Shown: piece by piece, positions 51,944 to 59,670 of the stretch | Position numbering within the stretch: position 1 is the stretch's first letter | Layout of the letters: each line of letters begins with the position of its first letter | NCBI RefSeq assembly: GCF_000252165.1 | Contig: NZ_BAET01000004.1 | Span: 1-64,000 of the forward strand | Length of the DNA: 64,000 nucleotides | Reading direction: 5' to 3' | Source of the DNA: Glaciecola punicea ACAM 611 | Lineage (GTDB): Bacteria; Pseudomonadota; Gammaproteobacteria; Enterobacterales; Alteromonadaceae | Notes under the pieces: generated by a model | Told to the model about the DNA's origin: nothing | Databases searched by the model: none | Seen by the model: only the letters and a program-made list of their open reading frames with translations | Position numbers and translations under genes: made by a program

Positions 51944-52096
51944 AACCGGCAATGACAGCTTCCGCTTTAAAGAATCAACTAAAAAATCAAAGGAGAAAAA
52001 GGCTAGAAATTAAAACATGATTATGGTCATATAAGGCTACTTGGGTGGATCAGTTTTAGATGCAAATCGTGGTTCAGTTTTAAGTGCAAATTAACA
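51921..52096 (+). mobile_element. Remnant of the right end of an IS21-like insertion sequence
   Basis: A 30-codon frame (51921-52013) ending HIIETGNDSFRFKESTKK is like the C-terminus of some IstB-type helper ATPases. It is followed by two copies of a terminal repeat, GGATCAGTTTTAGATGCAAA (from 52047) and GGTTCAGTTTTAAGTGCAAA (from 52071), and then TTAACA. Tandem subterminal repeats of this style are typical of IS21-family ends. Only the end is left; the transposase genes and the other end are missing, and its left junction coincides with the integrase break. Confidence 0.65.
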
Positions 52097-52185
52097 ATGT
52101 CTGCTTAATTGCGAACATATATCAATTATATCGACTATCAATTGTGGTAACATTTACGACTATACTCATATTGAATACTTGTTAT

Positions 52186-52926
52186 ATGGCACACTACTTT
52201 CCAAAGCCAGCACCTTTATCTCCTAGAGCGGGAGCTGTAGAAAGACGCAATAAAAAAGACAAAAAGTACAAGGGCGTAGATGTCAATAAGAGCTTTTATT
52301 ACTTGTGGTTTGAGTATTTGAAGCGATCTGACAAATACAAACTTGCTTGTGAGAACAATGGCAAAGGTATGACTAAGTTGTACAAGGACTTTGGCAATCT
52401 TCACTCAGATCAGTACACAGGTGAGTTAGGTTTTTGGGAATGGTGGACAGAAAAAGATAAAAATGATCAGCTAAGAGGAGAAAGGTTGTTTGGTATTAAA
52501 GGACATACAGTAGAAGGCTTTGCTACAAATGATGAGTTACTTGAAAGCAAAGATCAGATTGAAAGTGGAGAAGTTAAAGTAATCATTCTTCCTACAAATG
52601 TCACAAGATCAACAATTGAAAGGCGACTCGCAAAGTTATTGAAGCAATTAGTTCTTAATCCCACAGAAGTAACAGCACGATATCATCCATCTAATCTAAA
52701 AGTAGATGTTAATAGTTTAGAGAAGTGTCTCAAGGCATACGACATGAGACTAGAAGGCAAAACTAATGTAGAGATAGGTGCTGTGTTTATATTTGAAGAC
52801 GCACAGAAAGTACTTAAAGATGCTGATCTAAAGAATAAGTGTAATGTTGGAGCATACAGATTGATCAAAAAGGCTGAAGCAAACATCAAAGCAGTTGAGA
52901 GTGGTATGTTTGGAGTAGGGCATTAA
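52186..52926 (+). CDS. Unrecognised 246-aa island protein upstream of hsdMSR
   Basis: The start is placed at ATG 52186 (MAHYFPKPAPLSPRAGAVER); the frame is open further upstream, but the upstream part is AT-rich, hydrophobic and overlaps the IS end. The protein is soluble, Lys-rich and shows an aromatic region (KSFYYLWFEYLKRSDKYK, LGFWEWWTEKDK) and a C-terminal helical part (LKAYDMRLEGKTNVEIG) that has the look of a helix-turn-helix resembling DUF2285-like regulators. I cannot assign a family. Its place directly before hsdM suggests a regulator or anti-restriction-linked role, but this is only context. Confidence 0.6.
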   Translation: MAHYFPKPAPLSPRAGAVERRNKKDKKYKGVDVNKSFYYLWFEYLKRSDKYKLACENNGKGMTKLYKDFGNLHSDQYTGELGFWEWWTEKDKNDQLRGERLFGIKGHTVEGFATNDELLESKDQIESGEVKVIILPTNVTRSTIERRLAKLLKQLVLNPTEVTARYHPSNLKVDVNSLEKCLKAYDMRLEGKTNVEIGAVFIFEDAQKVLKDADLKNKCNVGAYRLIKKAEANIKAVESGMFGVGH

Positions 52927-53015
52927 CGCTTGTAATATTTATAAGTTAGGGAATACTACAAATTGAGTACGAATAGACGGCAGTGCAATAAAAATTTTAA
53001 ACAGGAATGGACAGC

Positions 53016-54470
53016 ATGTATGAAGCAGCATTTAAGAATATTGACGATACGTTATGGAAAGATGCTGGCTGTAGCAGTGAGCTAGATTACATTGAGCAGA
53101 CGAGTTGGGTGCTGTTTCTAAAGTACTTAGATGACTTTGAATCTGAAAAAGAGCAAGCAGCAATACTTAATGGTGAAAAGTTCACTCGCATTATAGATGG
53201 TGAGTTTCGTTGGAATGAGTGGGCAGCACCAAAGAAGGTTGATGGAAGTGCAGACTACAATGCAGCTCTCACTGGTGATGACTTACGTGATTTTGTGAAT
53301 CTAAAGCTTTTCCCCTACCTTTCAAATTTCAAACTCTCAGCTGATAACCCTCGTACCATTAACTACAAGATTGGTGAGATATTTAGTGAGCTACGTAACA
53401 AGCTGCAAAGTGGATACGCTTTACGTGAAGTAGTGAATAAGGTTGATGAGTTAAAGTTCTTAAGCAATGACGACAAGCATGAGTTGAGCAGCTTGTACGA
53501 AGACAAGATTAAGAACATGGGTAATGCTGGACGAAATGGTGGTGAGTACTACACTCCACGCCCCCTTATCAAAAGCATTGTCAAAGTCATCAATCCACAA
53601 ATAGGTGAAACTGTATACGATGGCGCTGTAGGTAGTGCTGGATTCTTGTGTGAAGCATACGCACATATGAGAGGCAGCAAAGAGCTAAGTGCTGCTGAGT
53701 ACGAAACACTGCAAAACAGTACATTCTTTGGAAAGGAAAAGAAGTCGCTTGCTTATGTCATAGGTACGATGAATATGATTCTGCACGGCATTGAAGCGCC
53801 AAATATCCTTCATACCAATACCCTTGCTGAGAACATCACAGACATACAGCAAAAAGACAGAGTTGATGTTGTTGTTGCAAACCCACCTTTTGGTGGAAAA
53901 GAGCGAGCAGAGATACAGCAAAACTTTCCTATTAAGACATCAGAAACAGCTTACTTATTTCTACAGCATTTTATAAAGATGCTGAAGGTTGGTGGACGCT
54001 GTGGTGTTGTAATCAAAAATACATTCTTAAGCAACACTGACAACGCAAGTGTTGCACTACGCAAGCAGCTACTTGAAGAATGCAATCTGTTCGCAGTACT
54101 TGATTTACCAGGTGGTGCGTTTATAGGTACTGGTGTTAAGACAGTTGTGCTCTTCTTTGAAAAAGGTAAACCAACAGAGAAAGTGTGGTACTACCAACTA
54201 GATGTTGGAAGAAACATGGGTAAAACGAACCCGCTAAATGAACGTGACTTAGCTGAGTTTGTGGATATGGCAAAGACGCAAGAGCTAAGCGAGAAGAGTT
54301 GGCTCATAGATATAGATAGCGTGAATACAAAAACGTATGACTTAACTGTAAACAATCCTAATCGCGTTGAAGAAGTTGACGAGCGTACACCGTTAGAAAT
54401 CATCGCAGAGATTGAAGAGCTAGACGCGCAAGCGGCAGAAGCATTACAGGCAATAAAGGAGTTGCTGTGA
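53016..54470 (+). CDS. hsdM: HsdM, Type I restriction-modification DNA methyltransferase subunit
   Basis: ATG 53016, eight bases after AGGA, gives 484 aa; an ATG at 53007 is also in frame but sits on the ribosome site. The N-terminal domain (AAFKNIDDTLWKDAGCSSEL, EQTSWVLFLKYLDDFE) is followed by the N6-adenine methylase core with SAM motif I (ETVYDGAVGSAGFLCE) and NPPF (VVANPPFGGKE). It modifies adenines in the sequence chosen by HsdS. Its stop overlaps the hsdS start (TGATG). Confidence 0.93.
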   Translation: MYEAAFKNIDDTLWKDAGCSSELDYIEQTSWVLFLKYLDDFESEKEQAAILNGEKFTRIIDGEFRWNEWAAPKKVDGSADYNAALTGDDLRDFVNLKLFPYLSNFKLSADNPRTINYKIGEIFSELRNKLQSGYALREVVNKVDELKFLSNDDKHELSSLYEDKIKNMGNAGRNGGEYYTPRPLIKSIVKVINPQIGETVYDGAVGSAGFLCEAYAHMRGSKELSAAEYETLQNSTFFGKEKKSLAYVIGTMNMILHGIEAPNILHTNTLAENITDIQQKDRVDVVVANPPFGGKERAEIQQNFPIKTSETAYLFLQHFIKMLKVGGRCGVVIKNTFLSNTDNASVALRKQLLEECNLFAVLDLPGGAFIGTGVKTVVLFFEKGKPTEKVWYYQLDVGRNMGKTNPLNERDLAEFVDMAKTQELSEKSWLIDIDSVNTKTYDLTVNNPNRVEEVDERTPLEIIAEIEELDAQAAEALQAIKELL

Positions 54471-55594
54471 TGTGGAATATGCTTGTTCTAGAAGATGCTT
54501 GTTTGTTAATCAGTAGAGGCATTTCTCCAAAGTATTTGGAAGCTGGTGGAGTAAGAGTACTAAACCAAAAATGCATCAGAAATCATACGATTGACTATAG
54601 TTTGGCGAGGCGACACGACATTTCCAAAAAAAGCGTGAAGCCAGAACGTTTTATCCAAAAGGGTGATGTGCTTATAAATTCAACTGGGCATGGCACCTTA
54701 GGAAGGGTAGCTCAAGTACGTGATGAGCCAGATGAGCTAACGACGGTGGATAGCCATGTAACAATAGTTCGCCCTAAACCAGAGTTTTTTTACTTGGACT
54801 ATTTTGGATTCGCTGCAATCTTCATTGAAGATGAGATTAAAGCTGCGGGACAGGGAACCAGTGGACAGACAGAGCTTTCAAAAACAAAATTGAAAGAAGA
54901 ATTTTCAGTCAGTTTCCCAACAGATTTTGAGGAACAACAACGAATCGTTGCCAAGCTAGATGCAGCGTTTGCGGAGATTGATAGCGCTATTTTTGCCAAC
55001 GCTTGCAACATAATAAAAGCAAATGAAATATTCAGTCAGTATCTTTCAAATGTTGAAACTGACAATCTTCCGCTAGAAAAACTTATCAACATTAAGACTG
55101 GAAAGCTTGATTCAAATGCAATGGTTGAAAATGGTGAATTTCCTTTTTTTACCTGTTCGCGTGAAATTTATTCAATAGACAAGTTTGCTTTTGAATGCGA
55201 TGCAGTACTACTTGCTGGGAATAATGCCTCTGGCGACTTTAATGTGAAACACTATGAAGGTAAATTTAACGCTTATCAGCGGACTTATGTTTTGACTGTG
55301 GTGGACTCTAACTCCTTGCGCTCTCGTTATCTCTATTTCCAGCTTATAAATGCGCTTTCCAAATTTAAGAAAATGTCTGTTGGTGCTGGAACTAAATTCC
55401 TAAAGATAGGGATGATTAGAAGTTTAGAAATTCCACTCCCACCTATTATTGCACAAGATAAAATTCTGGTGAAACTTGAAAAACTACTGAAACTCTCTGA
55501 AGAATTACATACAGCATACAATGGAAAAGCAAGACAGCTAAGTTCTCTTAAATCAGCAATCCTTGCGCAAGAACTAAAAGGTGAGGCAGCATGA
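54470..55594 (+). CDS. hsdS: HsdS, Type I specificity subunit with two target-recognition domains
   Basis: The ATG at 54470 follows AGGAG (54457-54461). The 374-aa protein has two TRD-like halves (residues about 1-160 and 200-345), each ending in a conserved coiled helix (EEQQRIVAKLDAAFAEIDSA; IAQDKILVKLEKLLKLSEEL). Each half should read one part of a bipartite target; the target cannot be predicted here. The stop overlaps the hsdR ATG (ATGA). Confidence 0.9.
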   Translation: MWNMLVLEDACLLISRGISPKYLEAGGVRVLNQKCIRNHTIDYSLARRHDISKKSVKPERFIQKGDVLINSTGHGTLGRVAQVRDEPDELTTVDSHVTIVRPKPEFFYLDYFGFAAIFIEDEIKAAGQGTSGQTELSKTKLKEEFSVSFPTDFEEQQRIVAKLDAAFAEIDSAIFANACNIIKANEIFSQYLSNVETDNLPLEKLINIKTGKLDSNAMVENGEFPFFTCSREIYSIDKFAFECDAVLLAGNNASGDFNVKHYEGKFNAYQRTYVLTVVDSNSLRSRYLYFQLINALSKFKKMSVGAGTKFLKIGMIRSLEIPLPPIIAQDKILVKLEKLLKLSEELHTAYNGKARQLSSLKSAILAQELKGEAA

Positions 55595-57921
55595 ACGAAG
55601 CAGACACACGCGCAGAGCTTATCGATAAGCAACTTGAAGCAGTTGGTTGGAGAACTAACGTAGAAGCTCAAGTGCGTGTGCGACGTGAGTACAGTATTAA
55701 CGCTGGCGAAATTCGTGCTAGCGGCATTCGAACTGGAATGCTGAAAGCAGACTATGTGCTTGAGTATAAGAATATCAAGCTTGCAGTAGTAGAGGCTAAA
55801 AGTGATGAACTAGAAGTTGGAGAAGGTATTGCACAAGCCAAACTCTATGCTCAGAAGTTAAGACTGCAAACGAGCTTTGCCGCAAATGGTAAACGCATCT
55901 ACGAAATTAACCACTCTATTGAAGATGCAAGTACTGTTGAGAACGAAGGCGAGATAACTGCATTTCCGTCACCTCAAGAACTTTGGCAGCGCACTTTTGG
56001 TGAACCTAATGAGTGGTTAGAACGATTTAACGCAGTGCCGTTTGAAAACATGAATGGCATGAAGGAAGCACGCTACTATCAAGAGCTTGCTGTTAATCGT
56101 GCTGTGACTGCTATAGCCAATGACGCACAACGCGTACTGCTTACACTTGCCACTGGCACTGGCAAAACATTTATCGCTTTCCAAATTGCTTGGAAGCTGT
56201 TTAAGAGTAGATGGACACAGCAAAAAGATGGCAAGCGACAACCACGTATATTATTTCTTGCAGACAGAAATATACTCGCTAACCAAGCCTACTTAGACTT
56301 TAGTTCGTTTGATGATGCTGCGCTTGTACGCATCAGCACAAGTGATATAGCTAAGCGTGGTGAAGTACCCAAAAACGGTAGCGTTTTCTTTACCATCTTT
56401 CAAACCTTTATGAGTGGTGCTGATGATAAGCACTACTTTGGTGAGTACGAGAAGGACTTTTTTGATTTAGTGATTATTGATGAGTGTCACAGAGGTGGCG
56501 CTAATGACGAGAGCACTTGGCGAGAAATACTTAACCACTTCTCTGGCGCAGTGCATATAGGATTAACAGCTACACCTAAAAGAACTGACAATGCTGATAC
56601 TTACGATTATTTCGGTGAACCCGTTTTCATCTATAGCTTAAAGGAAGGCATACAAGATGGATTTCTTACTCCCTTCAAAGTAAAGCGTATACAGACAACG
56701 ATTGATGAATATGTCTACACTTCTGATGATGAAATCATTGAGGGCGAAGTAAGGGAAGGACACGTATACAAAGAGTCCGACTTTAACAAGAGTATTTTTA
56801 TTGAGCAGCGTGAACGAAAGCGCGTTATAGATATGCTTGCTGCAATCAATCAGAACGAGAAAACAATTGTCTTCTGCGCGAACCAAGCCCATGCAGCTTT
56901 GGTGCGCGATTTGATTAACCAAGAAGCCACATCAAAAAGTATTGATTACTGTGTACGAGTCACAGCTAATGATGGCGCTATTGGCGATACTTACCTACGT
57001 CAATTTCAAGACAACGAAAAGCTACTGCCCACTATATTAACAACAAGCCAAAAGCTCACCACTGGTGTTGATGCACGCAACGTGCGTAATATTGTTTTGC
57101 TTCGTCCCATCAATAGCATGATTGAATTCAAACAGATTATTGGACGTGGCACTCGTCTATTTGAAGGCAAGCACTTCTTTACCATTGTTGATTTCGTAAA
57201 TGCTTACCATATGTTTAACGATGCTGAATGGGATGGTGAGCCAATTGAGCCAGAGGTAAGCACACCTAAAACGCCTAGTGAGCCAAAAGAACCTAGCGAA
57301 CCAAAGGAGCCAGATGATAATCCAATGGTACCAAAACTCAGAATAAGGCTTTCTGATGGAAAGGTACGTGAACTGCAAAGCATGAGCAGTACTTATTTCT
57401 ATGTAGACGGCAAACCAATAAGCGCAGAAGAGTTTTTGAAGAGGTTGTTTGACACACTTAAACTACCAGAGCTTTTGGGTAGTGAAGAGCAGCTGCGCAA
57501 GCTTTGGTCAAACCCACTTACGCGCAGAGACTTACTTGAGAAGCTTGAGAAAGAGGGCTGCCATAAAGACGACTTACTTAAGCTACAAGAACTTATCAAC
57601 GCAGAGAATAGTGACTTGTTTGATGTGCTTGAGTACATTGCATATGCAAAGCCTACCGTCAGTCGTGCCGCACGTGTAGAAACGAGCAAAGACAATATCT
57701 ACAACCTATTGAATGAGCCACAGCGAGAGTTTGTGGCTTATGTACTGCGTAACTACGTCAATGGGGGAGTGGATGAGTTAGACGTAGGAAAGCTAAGTAC
57801 GGTGCTTGCAGCGAAGTATGGAAGCATACACGCAGCACAAGAGGAGCTAGGTACTGTGGTTGACATACAGAAGACGTTTATAGAGTTTCAAGCTGAATTA
57901 TACAAAGGTTATGTTGCATGA
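55591..57921 (+). CDS. hsdR: HsdR, Type I restriction endonuclease and translocase subunit
   Basis: The 776-aa protein has an N-terminal PD-(D/E)xK nuclease (Asp54 and Glu68-Ala-Lys70 in LKADYVLEYKNIKLAVVEAK), a helicase with Walker A LATGTGKT (near residue 187), DECH (IIDECHRGG), TATPKR and the motif VI region IGRGTRLFEG. A PSEPKEPSEPKEP linker (57274-57312) precedes a helical C-terminal domain that binds HsdM/HsdS. It cuts unmodified DNA after translocation. All key motifs are present, so the operon looks functional. Confidence 0.93.
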   Translation: MNEADTRAELIDKQLEAVGWRTNVEAQVRVRREYSINAGEIRASGIRTGMLKADYVLEYKNIKLAVVEAKSDELEVGEGIAQAKLYAQKLRLQTSFAANGKRIYEINHSIEDASTVENEGEITAFPSPQELWQRTFGEPNEWLERFNAVPFENMNGMKEARYYQELAVNRAVTAIANDAQRVLLTLATGTGKTFIAFQIAWKLFKSRWTQQKDGKRQPRILFLADRNILANQAYLDFSSFDDAALVRISTSDIAKRGEVPKNGSVFFTIFQTFMSGADDKHYFGEYEKDFFDLVIIDECHRGGANDESTWREILNHFSGAVHIGLTATPKRTDNADTYDYFGEPVFIYSLKEGIQDGFLTPFKVKRIQTTIDEYVYTSDDEIIEGEVREGHVYKESDFNKSIFIEQRERKRVIDMLAAINQNEKTIVFCANQAHAALVRDLINQEATSKSIDYCVRVTANDGAIGDTYLRQFQDNEKLLPTILTTSQKLTTGVDARNVRNIVLLRPINSMIEFKQIIGRGTRLFEGKHFFTIVDFVNAYHMFNDAEWDGEPIEPEVSTPKTPSEPKEPSEPKEPDDNPMVPKLRIRLSDGKVRELQSMSSTYFYVDGKPISAEEFLKRLFDTLKLPELLGSEEQLRKLWSNPLTRRDLLEKLEKEGCHKDDLLKLQELINAENSDLFDVLEYIAYAKPTVSRAARVETSKDNIYNLLNEPQREFVAYVLRNYVNGGVDELDVGKLSTVLAAKYGSIHAAQEELGTVVDIQKTFIEFQAELYKGYVA

Positions 57922-58281
57922 AGGTTTGGGTAGTAAGGTTGCAGTGTTTGTAACTCGCAAATACCTAAGTTACTGATAAAACAGAGGCTAGTAGTTGATG
58001 TTAAGCACCAAAAGAGGGTGTAAGAGTTAGACGACAGTTGCACACTTTTATTTTTGTGCTTATAGCCCTTTATCTATAGGGTTTTGTAAGCCAGAAACTA
58101 TTGAGTGGGGTGGTGCATTAGCAGTTGCAAAGTTTACAACAGTAGAAATTATAAGCTATTGTTATCACAATGATATTATGGATAGTGAGGCGCACAGAAG
58201 TGGACCAAGTATGTTGCAAATATGTTGTAAAGATGGTTTTGACCGGTCTAAGTTATTGTTCTTAAAGGGTATATTAATGGT
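57922..58281. other. Right flank of the island, no gene called
   Basis: After hsdR there are about 360 AT-rich bases. A 62-codon frame (58178-58366) runs through the right attachment site and into pldA antisense and is not credible. An attachment-site-like copy, ACTATTGAGTGGG (58097-58109), lies in this stretch; nothing else is recognisable. Confidence 0.6.
58097..58109 (+). repeat. Third attachment-site-like core inside the island
   Basis: ACTATTGAGTGGG is identical to 13 bases of the right border (58285-58297) and lies 188 bp before it. It would be part of a TIEWG reading. It may mark an older border of a second element now deleted. Confidence 0.5.
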
Positions 58282-58302
58282 GCGACTATTGAGTGGGAAT
58301 AG
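58282..58302 (+). repeat. Right attachment site, duplicate of the guaA 3' end
   Basis: GCG ACT ATT GAG TGG GAA TAG encodes ATIEWE-stop, the same residues as the real GuaA C-terminus. Only 18 bp separate it from the stop of pldA, the first chromosomal gene beyond the island. Confidence 0.78.
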
Positions 58303-58320
58303 AAAAAGGTCTTTGACGCA

Positions 58321-59355
58321 CTATAAAAATCGTATCTGTACACCAATGCTCACCCGCTGTTTGTGACGATTGTAGTCAATAAGAGAGTCTCCATAGCCAC
58401 TAAATAACTGCAAAAGTAAATCGTAGCGTTGGTTGAAGGGGTAAGTAATGTTTACTTCAACGCCGCTGCGATTATCCTCTAAAGACAGGTTATTTCTAAT
58501 GCTAGTAGCAATGTCTAATTCACCCAAACGATAGCCGAAGCCTAATTCCACTCTTCCATAGTAGTCATTAATGTCAGGATTGTCGTCGCCTTGGGGATCA
58601 AGCGGCGATGTTTTAGCATCTTCAGGCAGTCTTACCCACGTGCGTAAGTAGTATGCTGTATTTTCATCGCTAAACAGCGCTGTTGCGATAATACGATTCC
58701 AGCTGCGTGACTTTAAGCTAGACTGACCATTTGACATATGATTTAAGCCTATTCGAAACAAATTGAATTTGTAACCGGCAAGGGATGTGTCAGTATTAAA
58801 TTGGTAGAATACCTCAGGTTGATAATTTGTTTCTCGAAAAGGCTTAGAGGCCTCATCATTGTATACTTGCCAAAAGGATACCGCAGTAAAACCAAAATAT
58901 ACGCCTGAAGCATTGTCTTGGTGCAGCCACAGCGGGGTTTTTACACTTATTTGGTATTTGGCTTCAAAGCGGCCAATTTGCTCGTCGTCTATGCCATCAA
59001 ACGATATGGGATTTGAGTTGGGAGAATAGCTTATCGGCAAAAGGTAGTTTGGATTATGCTGAACAAGTGAGAAAGAGTTTAGATTAGCTTCACGCTCATT
59101 CTCGAATTTTTCACTTAGCAATGTTTTTACCGGTGCACTACCTTTTACACTTTTAAGCTCTGTAGATTGTGTATCAACTTTTTCTTGCGTCATTTGTGCA
59201 GCGTTTTTTGGCGCTATTGTAGCAAAAATTGTTATGGCGGGTAAAACAACCATTTCGTTACTTGCCACTGCCATCGGCCACTGATAAATGAATAAAAAGA
59301 AGGCTATAAATGTGCGAGCGAATGGCTTTTTCAAGGTAAAGTCCTTGTATTGCAA
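58321..59355 (-). CDS. pldA: PldA, outer membrane phospholipase A
   Basis: The 344-aa protein has a signal-like N-terminus (helix at residues about 14-32) and a 12-strand OMPLA barrel from about residue 128. The catalytic motif NHMSNGQSSLKSRSWNR holds His206, Ser208 and Asn220. It hydrolyses phospholipids that reach the outer leaflet and dimerises with Ca2+ on membrane damage. Compared with E. coli PldA (289 aa) it has an extra N-terminal region. It is convergent with the island. Confidence 0.9.
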   Translation of the reverse strand: MQYKDFTLKKPFARTFIAFFLFIYQWPMAVASNEMVVLPAITIFATIAPKNAAQMTQEKVDTQSTELKSVKGSAPVKTLLSEKFENEREANLNSFSLVQHNPNYLLPISYSPNSNPISFDGIDDEQIGRFEAKYQISVKTPLWLHQDNASGVYFGFTAVSFWQVYNDEASKPFRETNYQPEVFYQFNTDTSLAGYKFNLFRIGLNHMSNGQSSLKSRSWNRIIATALFSDENTAYYLRTWVRLPEDAKTSPLDPQGDDNPDINDYYGRVELGFGYRLGELDIATSIRNNLSLEDNRSGVEVNITYPFNQRYDLLLQLFSGYGDSLIDYNRHKQRVSIGVQIRFL

Positions 59356-59447
59356 TGTGAGTATAATTGCAGGTTAAACGATAAGATATACAGAACTATA
59401 CAACAAAAAATACCAAACAATATCGTAAAATGTAAAAGCCTTATGCT

Positions 59448-59652
59448 ATGTGCAAGCGTATGATTGAAGATATGAACATGCGTAAATTTAAAGCCAAAAC
59501 GTAGGTGCAATACATAAGAGCCGTTAAACGCCTGTCTGCCGACTTTAAGCACTCGCCCGTAAGTACCACCGCAGAGTAATTAAGGGAATTCCAGATTGCG
59601 ATGATAAAAGAAGGTGTGTCCAGTATAACCATCAATGCCACCCTTCAAGAGC
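59448..59652 (+). pseudogene. XerC-like tyrosine recombinase remnant (two stop codons)
   Basis: One frame encodes RMIEDMNMRKFKAKT, stop, VQYIRAVKRLSADFKHSPVS TTAE, stop, LREFQIAMIKEGVSSITINA, then diverges into EQTRTA. This reads as the SAM-like N-terminal core-binding domain of a site-specific recombinase of the kind found beside IS91-like or IS-type transposases. Two in-frame stops (TAG near 59502, TAA near 59577) and loss of the catalytic domain make it a relic. It fills the gap between pldA and proS. Confidence 0.7.
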
Positions 59653-59670
59653 AAACAAGAACTGCCTTAT

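Larger units (their letters stand above)
51237..58302 (+). mobile_element. Degraded genomic island integrated at the 3' end of guaA
   Basis: The element runs from the guaA 3' end to a second GuaA-end sequence 19 bp from the pldA stop. It contains a truncated tyrosine integrase reading away from guaA, an insertion-sequence remnant that looks IS21-like, an unrecognised 246-aa gene and a complete hsdMSR operon. The guaA 3' end is a known integration hotspot for islands with this type of integrase. Loss of the integrase catalytic part means it cannot excise by itself. Borders are supported by the repeated ATIEWE-stop sequence on both sides. Confidence 0.82.

Noticed and set aside
53610-53660. HsdM motif I reads DGAVGSAG rather than the common DPACGTGG
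   Set aside because: As far as I recall this variant occurs widely in one HsdM subfamily and keeps the Gly-rich SAM loop; the NPPF motif is intact, so no loss of function is argued.
57274-57312. PSEPKEP repeat in hsdR considered as a phase-variable tract
   Set aside because: The DNA units are not identical and the repeat is in frame, so slippage switching is unlikely; it reads as a flexible linker.
58178-58366. 62-codon frame crossing the right island border
   Set aside because: It runs through the attachment site into antisense of pldA and has no start signal or similarity.
59441-59641. 66-codon minus-strand frame between pldA and proS
   Set aside because: It is the antisense of the XerC-like remnant, which explains the sequence better.
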